Positions 8,645-14,582 of a DNA stretch of 14,582 bases are shown here, piece after piece. The translations under genes were made by a program, and so were the position numbers. This DNA is from Ruminococcus sp. Lineage in GTDB: Bacteria; Bacillota; Clostridia; Oscillospirales; Ruminococcaceae. The notes under the pieces were generated by a model that did not search any database, was not told the origin of the DNA, and saw only the letters and a program-made list of their open reading frames with translations. Every line of letters begins with the position of its first letter. Within the stretch, counting starts at the first letter, position 1. The DNA is taken from positions 1-14,582 of the forward strand of contig JAAVHK010000120.1 of NCBI GenBank assembly GCA_014799765.1, given 5' to 3'.

Positions 8645-10447
8645 TCATGTTTCCATGATAATAGGCAGTATCATGGGATGACGCTGTGTTTTTTTATAGA
8701 TAAATTCTGCAAGTTCGTCACGCATTTTGTCTTTGAGGAATCCCCATTCACGCAACTCCGCATACGAACAGCCATAAAGAATATCCTTTATACATTTGCG
8801 TGCGTCGGTCATGAGTTCTTCGGATTCACGGACATACACAAAACCTCTTGAAATTATATCCGGACCGGCAGAAATTCTGTTTGAACCTCTTTCAAGACCG
8901 ATTACTACTATAATAATACCGTCCTGTGCGAGATGTTTTCTGTCATGAAGGACTATTGACCCTACATCACCTACACCGAGACCATCAACAAGAGTACGTC
9001 CGGCAGGTACCTGCGAAACTATACCCATTTTATTACCATCAGTTTCTATAACGTTTCCGATACTTGCAATAAAGATATTTTCTTCCGGTATACCTACTTC
9101 AAGGGCTAATTCGCTGTGTTTCTTGAGATGTTTGTATTCGCCATGCACGGGGATAAAAAATTTAGGTTTTATAAGTGCAAGCATAAGTTTAAGCTCTTCC
9201 TGACAGGCGTGACCGGATACGTGTACTTCATACATAGCCTCGTAAACGACTTCCGCACCGGATTTCATTAACTCGTTGACAACTTTTGTCACGTATTTTT
9301 CATTTCCAGGTATGGGAGTAGCGGATATAATAATGAAGTCCATAGGCGTTATGACTACTTGTTTGTGGTCATTCATAGCCATACGTGTCAGTGCCGACAT
9401 AGGTTCACCCTGACTGCCTGTGGTAATCAGTACTATTTCTTCACTGTTGTAATTGTCCATGTCTTCAATGTCAATCATTATCTTGTCGGGTACGTTCAGA
9501 TAGCCGAGTTCCTTTGCAGTAGCGATTACATTTATCATACTTCTTCCGAAAACTGCTACTTTACGTTCATACTTTACAGCACAGTTGATAATCTGCTGAA
9601 CACGGTGTATATTTGAAGAGAACGTCGCAATTATAACACGTTTTCCCTCAGCCTGCTGGAAGAGCTTGTCGAATGATGCCCCGACCGTTTTTTCCGAACG
9701 TGTAAAACCTGCTCTTTCGGCGTTTGTTGATTCCGACATAAGTGCAAGTACGCCCTTGTTACCGAGTTCACCGAATCTTGCAAGGTCAATAACTTTGCCG
9801 TCAATAGGGGTAGCGTCAATTTTGAAGTCTCCTGTATGGATTATTACACCGGCAGGCGTATGGACAGCCATTCCGACAGAATCCGGAATTGAATGGTTGA
9901 CCTTTATAAATTCAACCGCCATACAGCCCATTTTGACAGTTTTACGAGGTTCAACGACGTGCAGTCTGACTTTTCCGCTGAGCCCTTGTTCTTTCAGTTT
10001 GCTTTCGATAAGCCCTATAGTAAGGCGTGTGGCATAGACAGGTACGTTTACTTTTTTCAGGAGATAGGGTAAAGCTCCTATGTGGTCTTCGTGACCGTGG
10101 GTAATAACTATACCTCTTATACGGTCTCTGTTTCTCTCGACGTATGCGAAATCAGGTATTACTATATCTACCCCCGGCATATCGGAATCGGGGAAAGAAA
10201 GTCCGCAGTCAAGAATAAACATATCGTTTGAACATTCAAAAACGGTCATATTCTTGCCTATCTCGTTGAGACCACCAAGCGGAATAATTTTAACGGTAGC
10301 TTTTCTTATTTCTTTCGGCTGTGGCTGAGTATGTTTTTCAGGAGTGACGATATTTTCTGCCGGAGTTCTTTTTTTGTAGTAACGTTTCTGATACGTACCT
10401 TTCGGAGTATATTTTTTTGTTCGGGTAAATTTTTCCCTTTCGTTCAC
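8645..10447 (-). CDS. rnj: Ribonuclease J
   Basis: RNase J is a metallo-beta-lactamase/beta-CASP nuclease with 5'-exonuclease and endonuclease activity, central to mRNA decay and rRNA maturation in Firmicutes. I set the start at GTG 10447, giving 600 residues, because GAGG lies 7 nt upstream. The longer open frame would cross the terminator-like leader hairpins. The core begins near residue 52 with KIIPLGGLNEIGKN. Motifs are HGHEDH (117-122), the HTGDF region (204-208), beta-CASP GSQGEPM (344-350), SGH (411-413) and PVHGE (433-437). The first 50 residues form a lysine/arginine-rich, probably disordered extension not found in B. subtilis RNase J1 (about 555 residues), perhaps for RNA or ribosome contact. 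Only one RNase J gene is seen here, so J1 and J2 cannot be told apart. Confidence 0.95.
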   Translation of the reverse strand: MNEREKFTRTKKYTPKGTYQKRYYKKRTPAENIVTPEKHTQPQPKEIRKATVKIIPLGGLNEIGKNMTVFECSNDMFILDCGLSFPDSDMPGVDIVIPDFAYVERNRDRIRGIVITHGHEDHIGALPYLLKKVNVPVYATRLTIGLIESKLKEQGLSGKVRLHVVEPRKTVKMGCMAVEFIKVNHSIPDSVGMAVHTPAGVIIHTGDFKIDATPIDGKVIDLARFGELGNKGVLALMSESTNAERAGFTRSEKTVGASFDKLFQQAEGKRVIIATFSSNIHRVQQIINCAVKYERKVAVFGRSMINVIATAKELGYLNVPDKIMIDIEDMDNYNSEEIVLITTGSQGEPMSALTRMAMNDHKQVVITPMDFIIISATPIPGNEKYVTKVVNELMKSGAEVVYEAMYEVHVSGHACQEELKLMLALIKPKFFIPVHGEYKHLKKHSELALEVGIPEENIFIASIGNVIETDGNKMGIVSQVPAGRTLVDGLGVGDVGSIVLHDRKHLAQDGIIIVVIGLERGSNRISAGPDIISRGFVYVRESEELMTDARKCIKDILYGCSYAELREWGFLKDKMRDELAEFIYKKTQRHPMILPIIMET

Positions 10448-10539
10448 TATATAACCTCGCTTTCTGGGTAAATGGTGGTTAGTTTTATGTTTTCCGGATT
10501 TTTTAGTGCGACGATATCTGAAACAGACAGATAATACAT
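10447..10539 (-). CDS. Possible 30-codon leader ORF overlapping the rnj start
   Basis: Inside the rnj leader an ATG at 10539 opens 30 codons. They end in TAG (10449-10447), whose G is the first base of the rnj GTG start, giving a TAGTG overlap. A 1-nt overlap of this kind is typical of translational coupling. Against it, only a weak CAGG lies before the ATG, and I recognise no family in the peptide (it begins MYYLSVSDIV). It could be a coupled leader peptide or chance. Confidence 0.22.
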   Translation of the reverse strand: MYYLSVSDIVALKNPENIKLTTIYPESEVI

Positions 10540-10574
10540 GAAACCTGATAAATATAAGTGGAAAAAACTTCCGG

Positions 10575-10611
10575 AAAAATATTTTAACGGCACAGGATAT
10601 GCCGGAAAATA
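10575..10611 (-). terminator. Candidate attenuator terminator in the rnj leader
   Basis: On the minus strand TATTTT (10611-10606) pairs with AAAATA (10585-10580), and CGGCA (10604-10600) pairs with TGCCG (10592-10588). This gives an 11-bp stem with a C-against-UU internal loop and a 7-nt apical loop. It is followed immediately by TTTTT (10579-10575) and, 7 nt later, by a second T-run (TTTTTT). The hairpin lies about 55-85 nt downstream of the predicted transcription start and well before the rnj start codon. A terminator inside a leader implies conditional readthrough. The upstream hairpin at 10633-10653 offers an alternative pairing partner. Confidence 0.5.
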
Positions 10612-10632
10612 CCGTATTATTTTTAAGTAAAT

Positions 10633-10653
10633 GCTTCCGGCACAACCGGAAGC
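10633..10653 (-). promoter_or_regulatory. Stable 5'-end hairpin of the rnj leader
   Basis: GCTTCCGG and CCGGAAGC form a perfect 8-bp stem around a 5-nt loop, starting about 12 nt after the predicted transcription start. No U-tract follows. The 3' arm and loop contain TGCCGGAA, a perfect complement of TTCCGGCA in the 5' arm of the terminator-like hairpin downstream, so the two folds would be mutually exclusive with an antiterminator. The hairpin could also shield the mRNA 5' end from RNase J itself. Both roles are inference. Confidence 0.55.
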
Positions 10654-10671
10654 GTCATTGATACATTTATA

Positions 10672-10700
10672 ATTATACAAAAATAAACAGGTAATGTCAA
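10672..10700 (-). promoter_or_regulatory. Consensus sigma-A promoter of the rnj operon
   Basis: The minus strand has TTGACA (10700-10695), a 17-bp spacer and TATAAT (10677-10672), a perfect match to the housekeeping consensus in boxes and spacing. A-rich and T-rich tracts upstream (10701-10760) could act as an UP element. The start of transcription should be near 10665, giving a leader of about 218 nt before the rnj GTG. It probably serves rnj, gdpP, rplI, dnaB, tilS and ftsH, since I see no strong terminator between them. Confidence 0.88.
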
Positions 10701-10772
10701 TAGGAAAAGAAAAGTTTTGCATATTTAACAATTTTTTTCTGACACACTGCTTTTATAATTAATAATTAAAAT

Positions 10773-10807
10773 AATTCTTAATTATGAATTATGCATTATG
10801 AATTGTT
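10773..10807. repeat. AT-rich heptamer tandem repeat
   Basis: On the plus strand the units AATTCTT, AATTATG, AATTATG, CATTATG and AATTGTT run without gaps, two of them identical. The repeat covers the last codons and stop of the phosphohexomutase-like gene and extends into the gene-free stretch. The minus-strand copy can also fold as ATAATTC/GAATTAT, followed by TTTAATTATT, which might give weak termination. Similar AT-rich repeats occur between genes in some Clostridia. I cannot tell whether it is mobile. Confidence 0.5.
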
Positions 10808-11884
10808 TTTAAGTTTTTCGTACCAGTCTGAACAGATTTCAGAGGCGGTTTCGGCATTATGGGACTGTGCCAGTAAAGTAATATGATTTCTACCGCTTCG
10901 TGTGATGATAATTCTTCCGTCAGTTTCCTGTATGGTCTTTCCGTATGGAACATCTTCCGGATTTTCGATAAATATTTCACGTCTCACAGATGCAAGAGCA
11001 GGTAAGGACTTCACAGTGTGTATGAACTCCGGTTTGTTGCGTGCCAGATGTATACACATATATAAAGGGTCATTCAGGAATCGTTGTTGTATAACTTCCG
11101 GCGGTACGGGTTTTTCAATGGGAAAACGCTTTATTTCAAGCTGACTGTTTTCTGTGAGGATATCCGCTGAATAGTGGAAATTTTCAGGTAAATATACTGC
11201 CTGTCCCGTGGCAGACAGTTTCACGGCATAGGCGAGTATGAGTTTTTCGTGCGAAATGAATCCGGCTTCCGTGGAGTAGGCATTTACCCGCTGACCGTCA
11301 TCGGAGACCTGAAACACAAGACTTTCATCTTCACCGGAAAAAAATTCAAGCCACAATGAACGTACAGAACGGTTTCCGCAACTTATTCCGGCTGGTATAG
11401 AACTTCCGGTATCGCTGAAAGTATCGGCGAGATTATTTATATATATTTCCCTGAAAGAAGTACATGACATTATTTTCCCGCATTTTCCGGAATTTTCTGC
11501 CGGAGTTGCCTTCATGATTCTTGTCAGCATGGCAGACGATACCGGAAAACCGTCCGCACCGAAAAATGACATCTTCAGACTTTCATTACCGCTTATGAAT
11601 ATACCGCAGTCCGCCGACAGCATAGACAATCCGAAACGGAATGACGGCAAATCAGTATTTTCGCATACATATACATCGTGACCGCATTCAGATATACCAC
11701 TGCATAACGCATACAGAATATGCATATTCCGGAAACAGTCGCAACCTATACTGAATCGCCGGAAAAATTTAGCTATCGTCCGTCCGAATAAAGCCGTTTC
11801 GGAAGAACCTACCGTCACGCCGGAAAGAGTTTCGCAGAAACCGTCACGGAAACTGAAGTATTTGTTTTCACCCGAATAACTCAT
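10796..11884 (-). CDS. Degenerate phosphohexomutase-like protein, probable pseudoenzyme
   Basis: This 362-residue soluble protein follows the order of an alpha-D-phosphohexomutase (phosphoglucomutase/phosphomannomutase) but has lost its catalytic residues. The N-terminal FGTDGIRG motif appears as FSFRDGFC (10-17). The GRDTR stretch appears as GCDCFR (47-52). The GxDVY...FG strand-helix region (68-85) leads to a loop reading ISGNES, then FFGADG (107-112), where active enzymes have the phosphoserine motif TASHNP. The metal loop DGDADR is SDDGQR (194-199), followed by a normal-looking FISHEKLILAYA segment. The sugar-binding loop GEESGH of domain 3 seems deleted. The phosphate-binding RPSGTEP of domain 4 is ITRSGRNH (327-334), followed by the usual AETASEI helix. 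Active members have about 450 residues. The ATG at 11884 has AAAGGAG upstream, and the symporter gene ends 34 bp before it. Its function is unknown. It might bind a sugar phosphate or act as a scaffold. The family call rests on motif order, not a search. Confidence 0.65.
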   Translation of the reverse strand: MSYSGENKYFSFRDGFCETLSGVTVGSSETALFGRTIAKFFRRFSIGCDCFRNMHILYALCSGISECGHDVYVCENTDLPSFRFGLSMLSADCGIFISGNESLKMSFFGADGFPVSSAMLTRIMKATPAENSGKCGKIMSCTSFREIYINNLADTFSDTGSSIPAGISCGNRSVRSLWLEFFSGEDESLVFQVSDDGQRVNAYSTEAGFISHEKLILAYAVKLSATGQAVYLPENFHYSADILTENSQLEIKRFPIEKPVPPEVIQQRFLNDPLYMCIHLARNKPEFIHTVKSLPALASVRREIFIENPEDVPYGKTIQETDGRIIITRSGRNHITLLAQSHNAETASEICSDWYEKLKNNS

Positions 11885-11918
11885 AAAATATATCGCTCCT
11901 TTGTTTTTGGATTCTTTA

Positions 11919-13160
11919 TTATTTATTGACCTTAATTTTCACTTTATTCATAAGGAGTACAAGCCCGACGAGATTCGGGAACGCCATAAGACCGTTAAAA
12001 ATATCCGATAAAGTCCATACAGTTTTCATAGTGAGGACAGCTCCGGAAGAAGCGAGTACCGAAAATATTATACAGAATAATTTTTTATATCTTCCGCCGG
12101 AAAGATAACTGAAAGCAGTTTCGCCACAGTAGTACCAGCCTATCACCGTACAGAATGCAAATATCGCCATGGATACCGCAAGAAACGGTACGGAAAATTC
12201 ACCGGCAACAAATGAAAAAGCTGTCTGTACGGAAAAATCTTCCGTGGCACATATTACGGTAAGTGCTGTAAGGGTACAGCATATCATAGTATCGAAAAAT
12301 ACTTCCGACATACTCCACATGGACTGTACTTCCGGCGACGTGTTTTCCGCTGAACTGTGCAGTATGGGCGAACTTCCCAAACCGGCTTCGTTGGAAAATA
12401 TTCCCCTGCGTATTCCTGTAGAAACAGTCCGTGACAGTGTATAGCCGGATATACCGCCGGCAAACTGTCTTAACCCGAACGCCTGACCGAAAATTTCGCC
12501 TAATGCATCCGGAATATTTTTCCGGAACACAACAAGAACAGTTATACATACTGCCATATATGCCACCGATACTACGGGCAACAGTAACTGTGCAGTTTTT
12601 CCGATACGTTCCGCACCACCGCTTGTCACAAGATAAATAAGTACAAATGCCGATAACGCTATTACGTACTTGTTTATACGTAAAGTTTCAAGACTGCCAG
12701 AAAAAGTATTCACCTGAACCATACCACCCATACCGATACAGGCAAACACACAGAATACCGCAAAAATCACGGCAAGTTCCTTACTTCCTAACCCTTTACA
12801 AAGATATGCCATAGTACCTTTTATATCGTCTGTGCTGTATGTCATGGAAAGTGTATTTTCAGCATATACAAGAGCCATTCCGAAAAATGCCGATACCCAC
12901 ATCCAGAATACCGCACCTGCTCCGCCTATCGCTATTGCAGACGTTACGCCGGTTATATTACCAGTACCCATAGCTGTACCCAGTGCCATACAGACAGTAC
13001 GGAACTGCTTTCTGTCGGGGGGATTCTTACGGAAAAACGGTATAATACGGAACTGTATGAATTTAAGTTTAACTGTATATATTATGCCGGTGGTCATAAG
13101 TAAAAAGATAAGTCCTGAACCCCATACATATGAGTTTATTTTTTCAAGAAAAGCTATCAT
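11919..13160 (-). CDS. Sodium:alanine symporter (AGCS) family protein
   Basis: AGCS proteins are membrane carriers that import alanine, glycine or, in some members, glutamine, with sodium. The 413-residue product is hydrophobic throughout, with about ten apparent membrane segments. It shows family motifs GTAMGTGNITGV (61-72), RRGIFSNEAGLGSSP (251-265) and GWYYCGE (341-347). It is slightly shorter than the usual 450 or so residues, mainly at the C-terminus. The ATG at 13160 has a strong AGGAGG about 8 nt upstream. It is divergent from the PH-domain genes and probably co-transcribed with the phosphohexomutase-like gene 34 bp downstream. I see no clear consensus promoter for it in the 104-bp divergent gap. 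The exact amino-acid substrate cannot be read from sequence. Confidence 0.93.
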   Translation of the reverse strand: MIAFLEKINSYVWGSGLIFLLMTTGIIYTVKLKFIQFRIIPFFRKNPPDRKQFRTVCMALGTAMGTGNITGVTSAIAIGGAGAVFWMWVSAFFGMALVYAENTLSMTYSTDDIKGTMAYLCKGLGSKELAVIFAVFCVFACIGMGGMVQVNTFSGSLETLRINKYVIALSAFVLIYLVTSGGAERIGKTAQLLLPVVSVAYMAVCITVLVVFRKNIPDALGEIFGQAFGLRQFAGGISGYTLSRTVSTGIRRGIFSNEAGLGSSPILHSSAENTSPEVQSMWSMSEVFFDTMICCTLTALTVICATEDFSVQTAFSFVAGEFSVPFLAVSMAIFAFCTVIGWYYCGETAFSYLSGGRYKKLFCIIFSVLASSGAVLTMKTVWTLSDIFNGLMAFPNLVGLVLLMNKVKIKVNK

Positions 13161-13207
13161 AAATATTGTACCTCCTGTAAAATGTCATATAAATTTGATA
13201 AAACCGG

Positions 13208-13236
13208 TATACATTAAAAGATATTTATGCTATAAT
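13208..13236 (+). promoter_or_regulatory. Extended -10 promoter of the PH-domain gene pair
   Basis: TATAAT at 13231-13236 is preceded by TGC, an extended -10 element. The -35 box 17 bp upstream is a 4-of-6 match (TATACA, 13208-13213). A start near 13243 would leave a leader of about 22 nt with AGGAG at 13253-13257. The extended -10 should compensate for the weak -35. Confidence 0.7.
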
Positions 13237-13264
13237 AGAAATATAACTTTACAGGAGTGTGAAT

Positions 13265-13732
13265 ATGAAAAATTATCTTCCTGACAGAAACTGTCTTTTT
13301 TCCATGAGAATAATTATAACTGTCGTTTCGCTGATACTCATAATTGCAGTGAAATACTTCTTTACTGTAGACTTGCTTGTAATGCTGATAAGTATCATAA
13401 TAGGAGCAGGTGCATTTTTCGTGATGTTTGCGTATCTGCCAATGTTTATCGAATCCCTTAAATATACCCTTACCGAAAGTGAAATAATAACTTCCGGCGG
13501 AGTAATCATGCATATACATCAGTCAGTCAAGTATACGTCGATACAGTACACGAACGTCATAACAACGCCTTTTTCGCAATATACCGGACTTAATTTTATA
13601 ATATGCTTTGTATACGGCGGACAGATAAGAATGTTGTTTCTCAATCATGCAGATGCTAAAGAGATACTCGAAAGAATAGACCGGAAAGGAGAGACTGAAA
13701 AATGTATCACGAACACCCACTCAGAATTTTAA
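13265..13732 (+). CDS. Membrane PH-domain protein, YdbS-like
   Basis: The 155-residue product has two adjacent membrane helices (about 14-32 and 36-58). A bPH2 (DUF304-type) domain follows at about 65-137, with the family pattern YTLTESEIITSGGV and then an I/V-rich strand array. The B. subtilis YdbS protein has the same layout and size (about 159 residues). I chose the ATG at 13265 because AGGAG lies 7 nt upstream; the in-frame GTG at 13259 would be only 1 nt from that site. Its last 31 bp overlap the next gene, suggesting coupled translation of a two-protein membrane complex. In B. subtilis the ydbST pair belongs to the sigma-W envelope-stress set and protects against certain antimicrobial products. 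Whether that role holds here is inference. Confidence 0.8.
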   Translation: MKNYLPDRNCLFSMRIIITVVSLILIIAVKYFFTVDLLVMLISIIIGAGAFFVMFAYLPMFIESLKYTLTESEIITSGGVIMHIHQSVKYTSIQYTNVITTPFSQYTGLNFIICFVYGGQIRMLFLNHADAKEILERIDRKGETEKCITNTHSEF

Positions 13733-14582
13733 GATATTCCGCAAAAAATATATGGTTACTTATATTCCCCCTGCTCCGTGGCATAAAGACTATCCGTTTT
13801 GATGCCGAAAGTTTCTATAACTGGGTACGTGGTGCATGGTTCGATATAGCCGTGATAGGAATAATTATCGTATTCGGATATATCCGGTGGCATTATTCCG
13901 GAATAGAACTCACTGACAAGGAAATAATCCACCGTGAAGGCATATCCGCTAAAATAAAAATAACTATACCTTATTCAAGCGTAAGTACCGTGACGGTTGA
14001 AAAACCCTTATGGCTTATGCCGGTAAGAGCATTGAAAATAAGTTGCGATACAAGTGCAGGCAATTACAAGTCAGCGGATTTGCAGATTATGGTTACCGAA
14101 AAATTCTGTAGAGACTTCCTGACGAGAGTTCCCGACGTAAATCAGAAAAACAAACTGAAAGATATTCCCGAAACAACGCCGTTATCGGTACTTCTTTTTT
14201 CGGTATTCTTTTCAAGCGGACTGTCCGGTACTATCTATATAGCAACATTCTTCATGAAAGGCGGAGACATTGCACGGGATATAATAAATGTATCTCTTGA
14301 CCGGCTCACCGAAACTACTGAAAAACTCGCTGAAAAGCTGATTATACGTATACCGTCGGTGGCGGTATTCGTGGGAGCTTTTTTCATAGGAGCGTGGTTT
14401 ATATCGTTTCTTATGAATTTCTTCAGATATTACGGTTTCAGCGTCGACGGCGACGAACACTGTATAAAAATTTTCTGCGGACTTTTCAACCGTCGGGAAT
14501 ACCGTATAACTTCGGCACATATAAACTATACCGATTTAAGACAGAATCTTATTATGAAATTCACCGGTTCAGTAGCGGTAAA
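13702..14582 (+). CDS. Membrane protein with repeated PH domains, YdbT-like (3'-truncated by window)
   Basis: An ATG at 13702 with AGGAG about 8-9 nt upstream opens a frame with no stop for 293 codons to the right edge. The visible part has an N-terminal membrane segment (about 46-62). A bPH2 domain follows (about 68-146), beginning GIELTDKEIIHREG with the IPYSSVSTVTV strand. Two further membrane segments (about 161-184 and 219-243) lead into the start of a second bPH2 domain (from about 245, with IKIFCGLFNRREYRI). This repeated layout matches YdbT of B. subtilis (about 493 residues), the partner of YdbS. It overlaps the preceding gene by 31 bp. The C-terminal part lies outside the window, so completeness is not known. 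Confidence 0.8.
   Translation, partial: MYHEHPLRILRYSAKNIWLLIFPLLRGIKTIRFDAESFYNWVRGAWFDIAVIGIIIVFGYIRWHYSGIELTDKEIIHREGISAKIKITIPYSSVSTVTVEKPLWLMPVRALKISCDTSAGNYKSADLQIMVTEKFCRDFLTRVPDVNQKNKLKDIPETTPLSVLLFSVFFSSGLSGTIYIATFFMKGGDIARDIINVSLDRLTETTEKLAEKLIIRIPSVAVFVGAFFIGAWFISFLMNFFRYYGFSVDGDEHCIKIFCGLFNRREYRITSAHINYTDLRQNLIMKFTGSVAV

Noticed and set aside
10448..10645. 66-codon N-terminal extension of RNase J in the open frame
   Set aside because: It crosses the promoter leader and terminator-like hairpin; the GTG at 10447 has a well-placed GAGG.
10447..10731. 94-codon minus-strand ORF upstream of RNase J
   Set aside because: Its start lies upstream of the strong promoter, so a transcript from that promoter would not contain it, and the reading frame crosses both leader hairpins. 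Only its last 30 codons are considered, at low confidence.
12832..13284. 150-codon plus-strand ORF antisense to the symporter
   Set aside because: It mirrors symporter codons, has no ribosome site and runs across the divergent promoter region.
1..14582. Genome-wide-looking TTCCGG/CCGGAA enrichment as a signal
   Set aside because: Most copies fall inside genes where PEN-, SG- or FR-type codons account for them. I have no background count to judge enrichment.
1..14582. tRNA, rRNA, CRISPR arrays, insertion sequences or known riboswitches
   Set aside because: I found no cloverleaf, regular spaced repeats, transposase motifs or recognisable riboswitch cores, including no c-di-AMP riboswitch near gdpP.

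Overview
The window looks like a chromosomal segment of a low-GC Firmicute, most likely a Ruminococcus-like member of the Oscillospiraceae. I infer this from Gram-positive-type genes (RNase J, a GdpP-type cyclic-di-AMP phosphodiesterase, a YdbS/YdbT-type PH-domain pair), the gdpP-rplI-dnaB gene order, strong AGGAG ribosome sites and frequent ATA isoleucine codons. Nothing in the window names the species.

Layout, right to left along the minus strand. A sodium:alanine-type symporter (11919-13160) is followed 34 bp later by an unusual protein (10796-11884). I read that protein as a four-domain phosphohexomutase homologue in which every catalytic motif has degenerated. A gene-free stretch of about 350 bp follows. 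It carries an AT-rich heptamer repeat, a perfect-consensus sigma-A promoter and a roughly 218-nt leader whose folds look like a transcription attenuator. That leader feeds a long co-directional housekeeping cluster: rnjA (RNase J), gdpP, rplI (ribosomal protein bL9), dnaB (replicative helicase), tilS (tRNA-Ile lysidine synthetase) and ftsH (membrane AAA protease). Gaps are 1 to 44 bp. An intrinsic terminator follows ftsH. Then come a MoxR AAA ATPase and a DUF58 gene that is interrupted by an in-frame TAA and runs off the left edge.

On the plus strand, divergent from the symporter, an extended -10 promoter drives two overlapping membrane PH-domain genes of the YdbS/YdbT type. The second runs off the right edge.

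How the genes fit together: the central cluster joins RNA decay (RNase J), second-messenger turnover (GdpP), translation (bL9, TilS), replication (DnaB) and membrane protein quality control (FtsH), all probably expressed largely from the rnjA promoter. MoxR plus DUF58 is a standard chaperone-like pair, here possibly broken. The two observations most worth follow-up are the candidate attenuator in the rnjA leader and the apparent phosphohexomutase pseudoenzyme beside the symporter.
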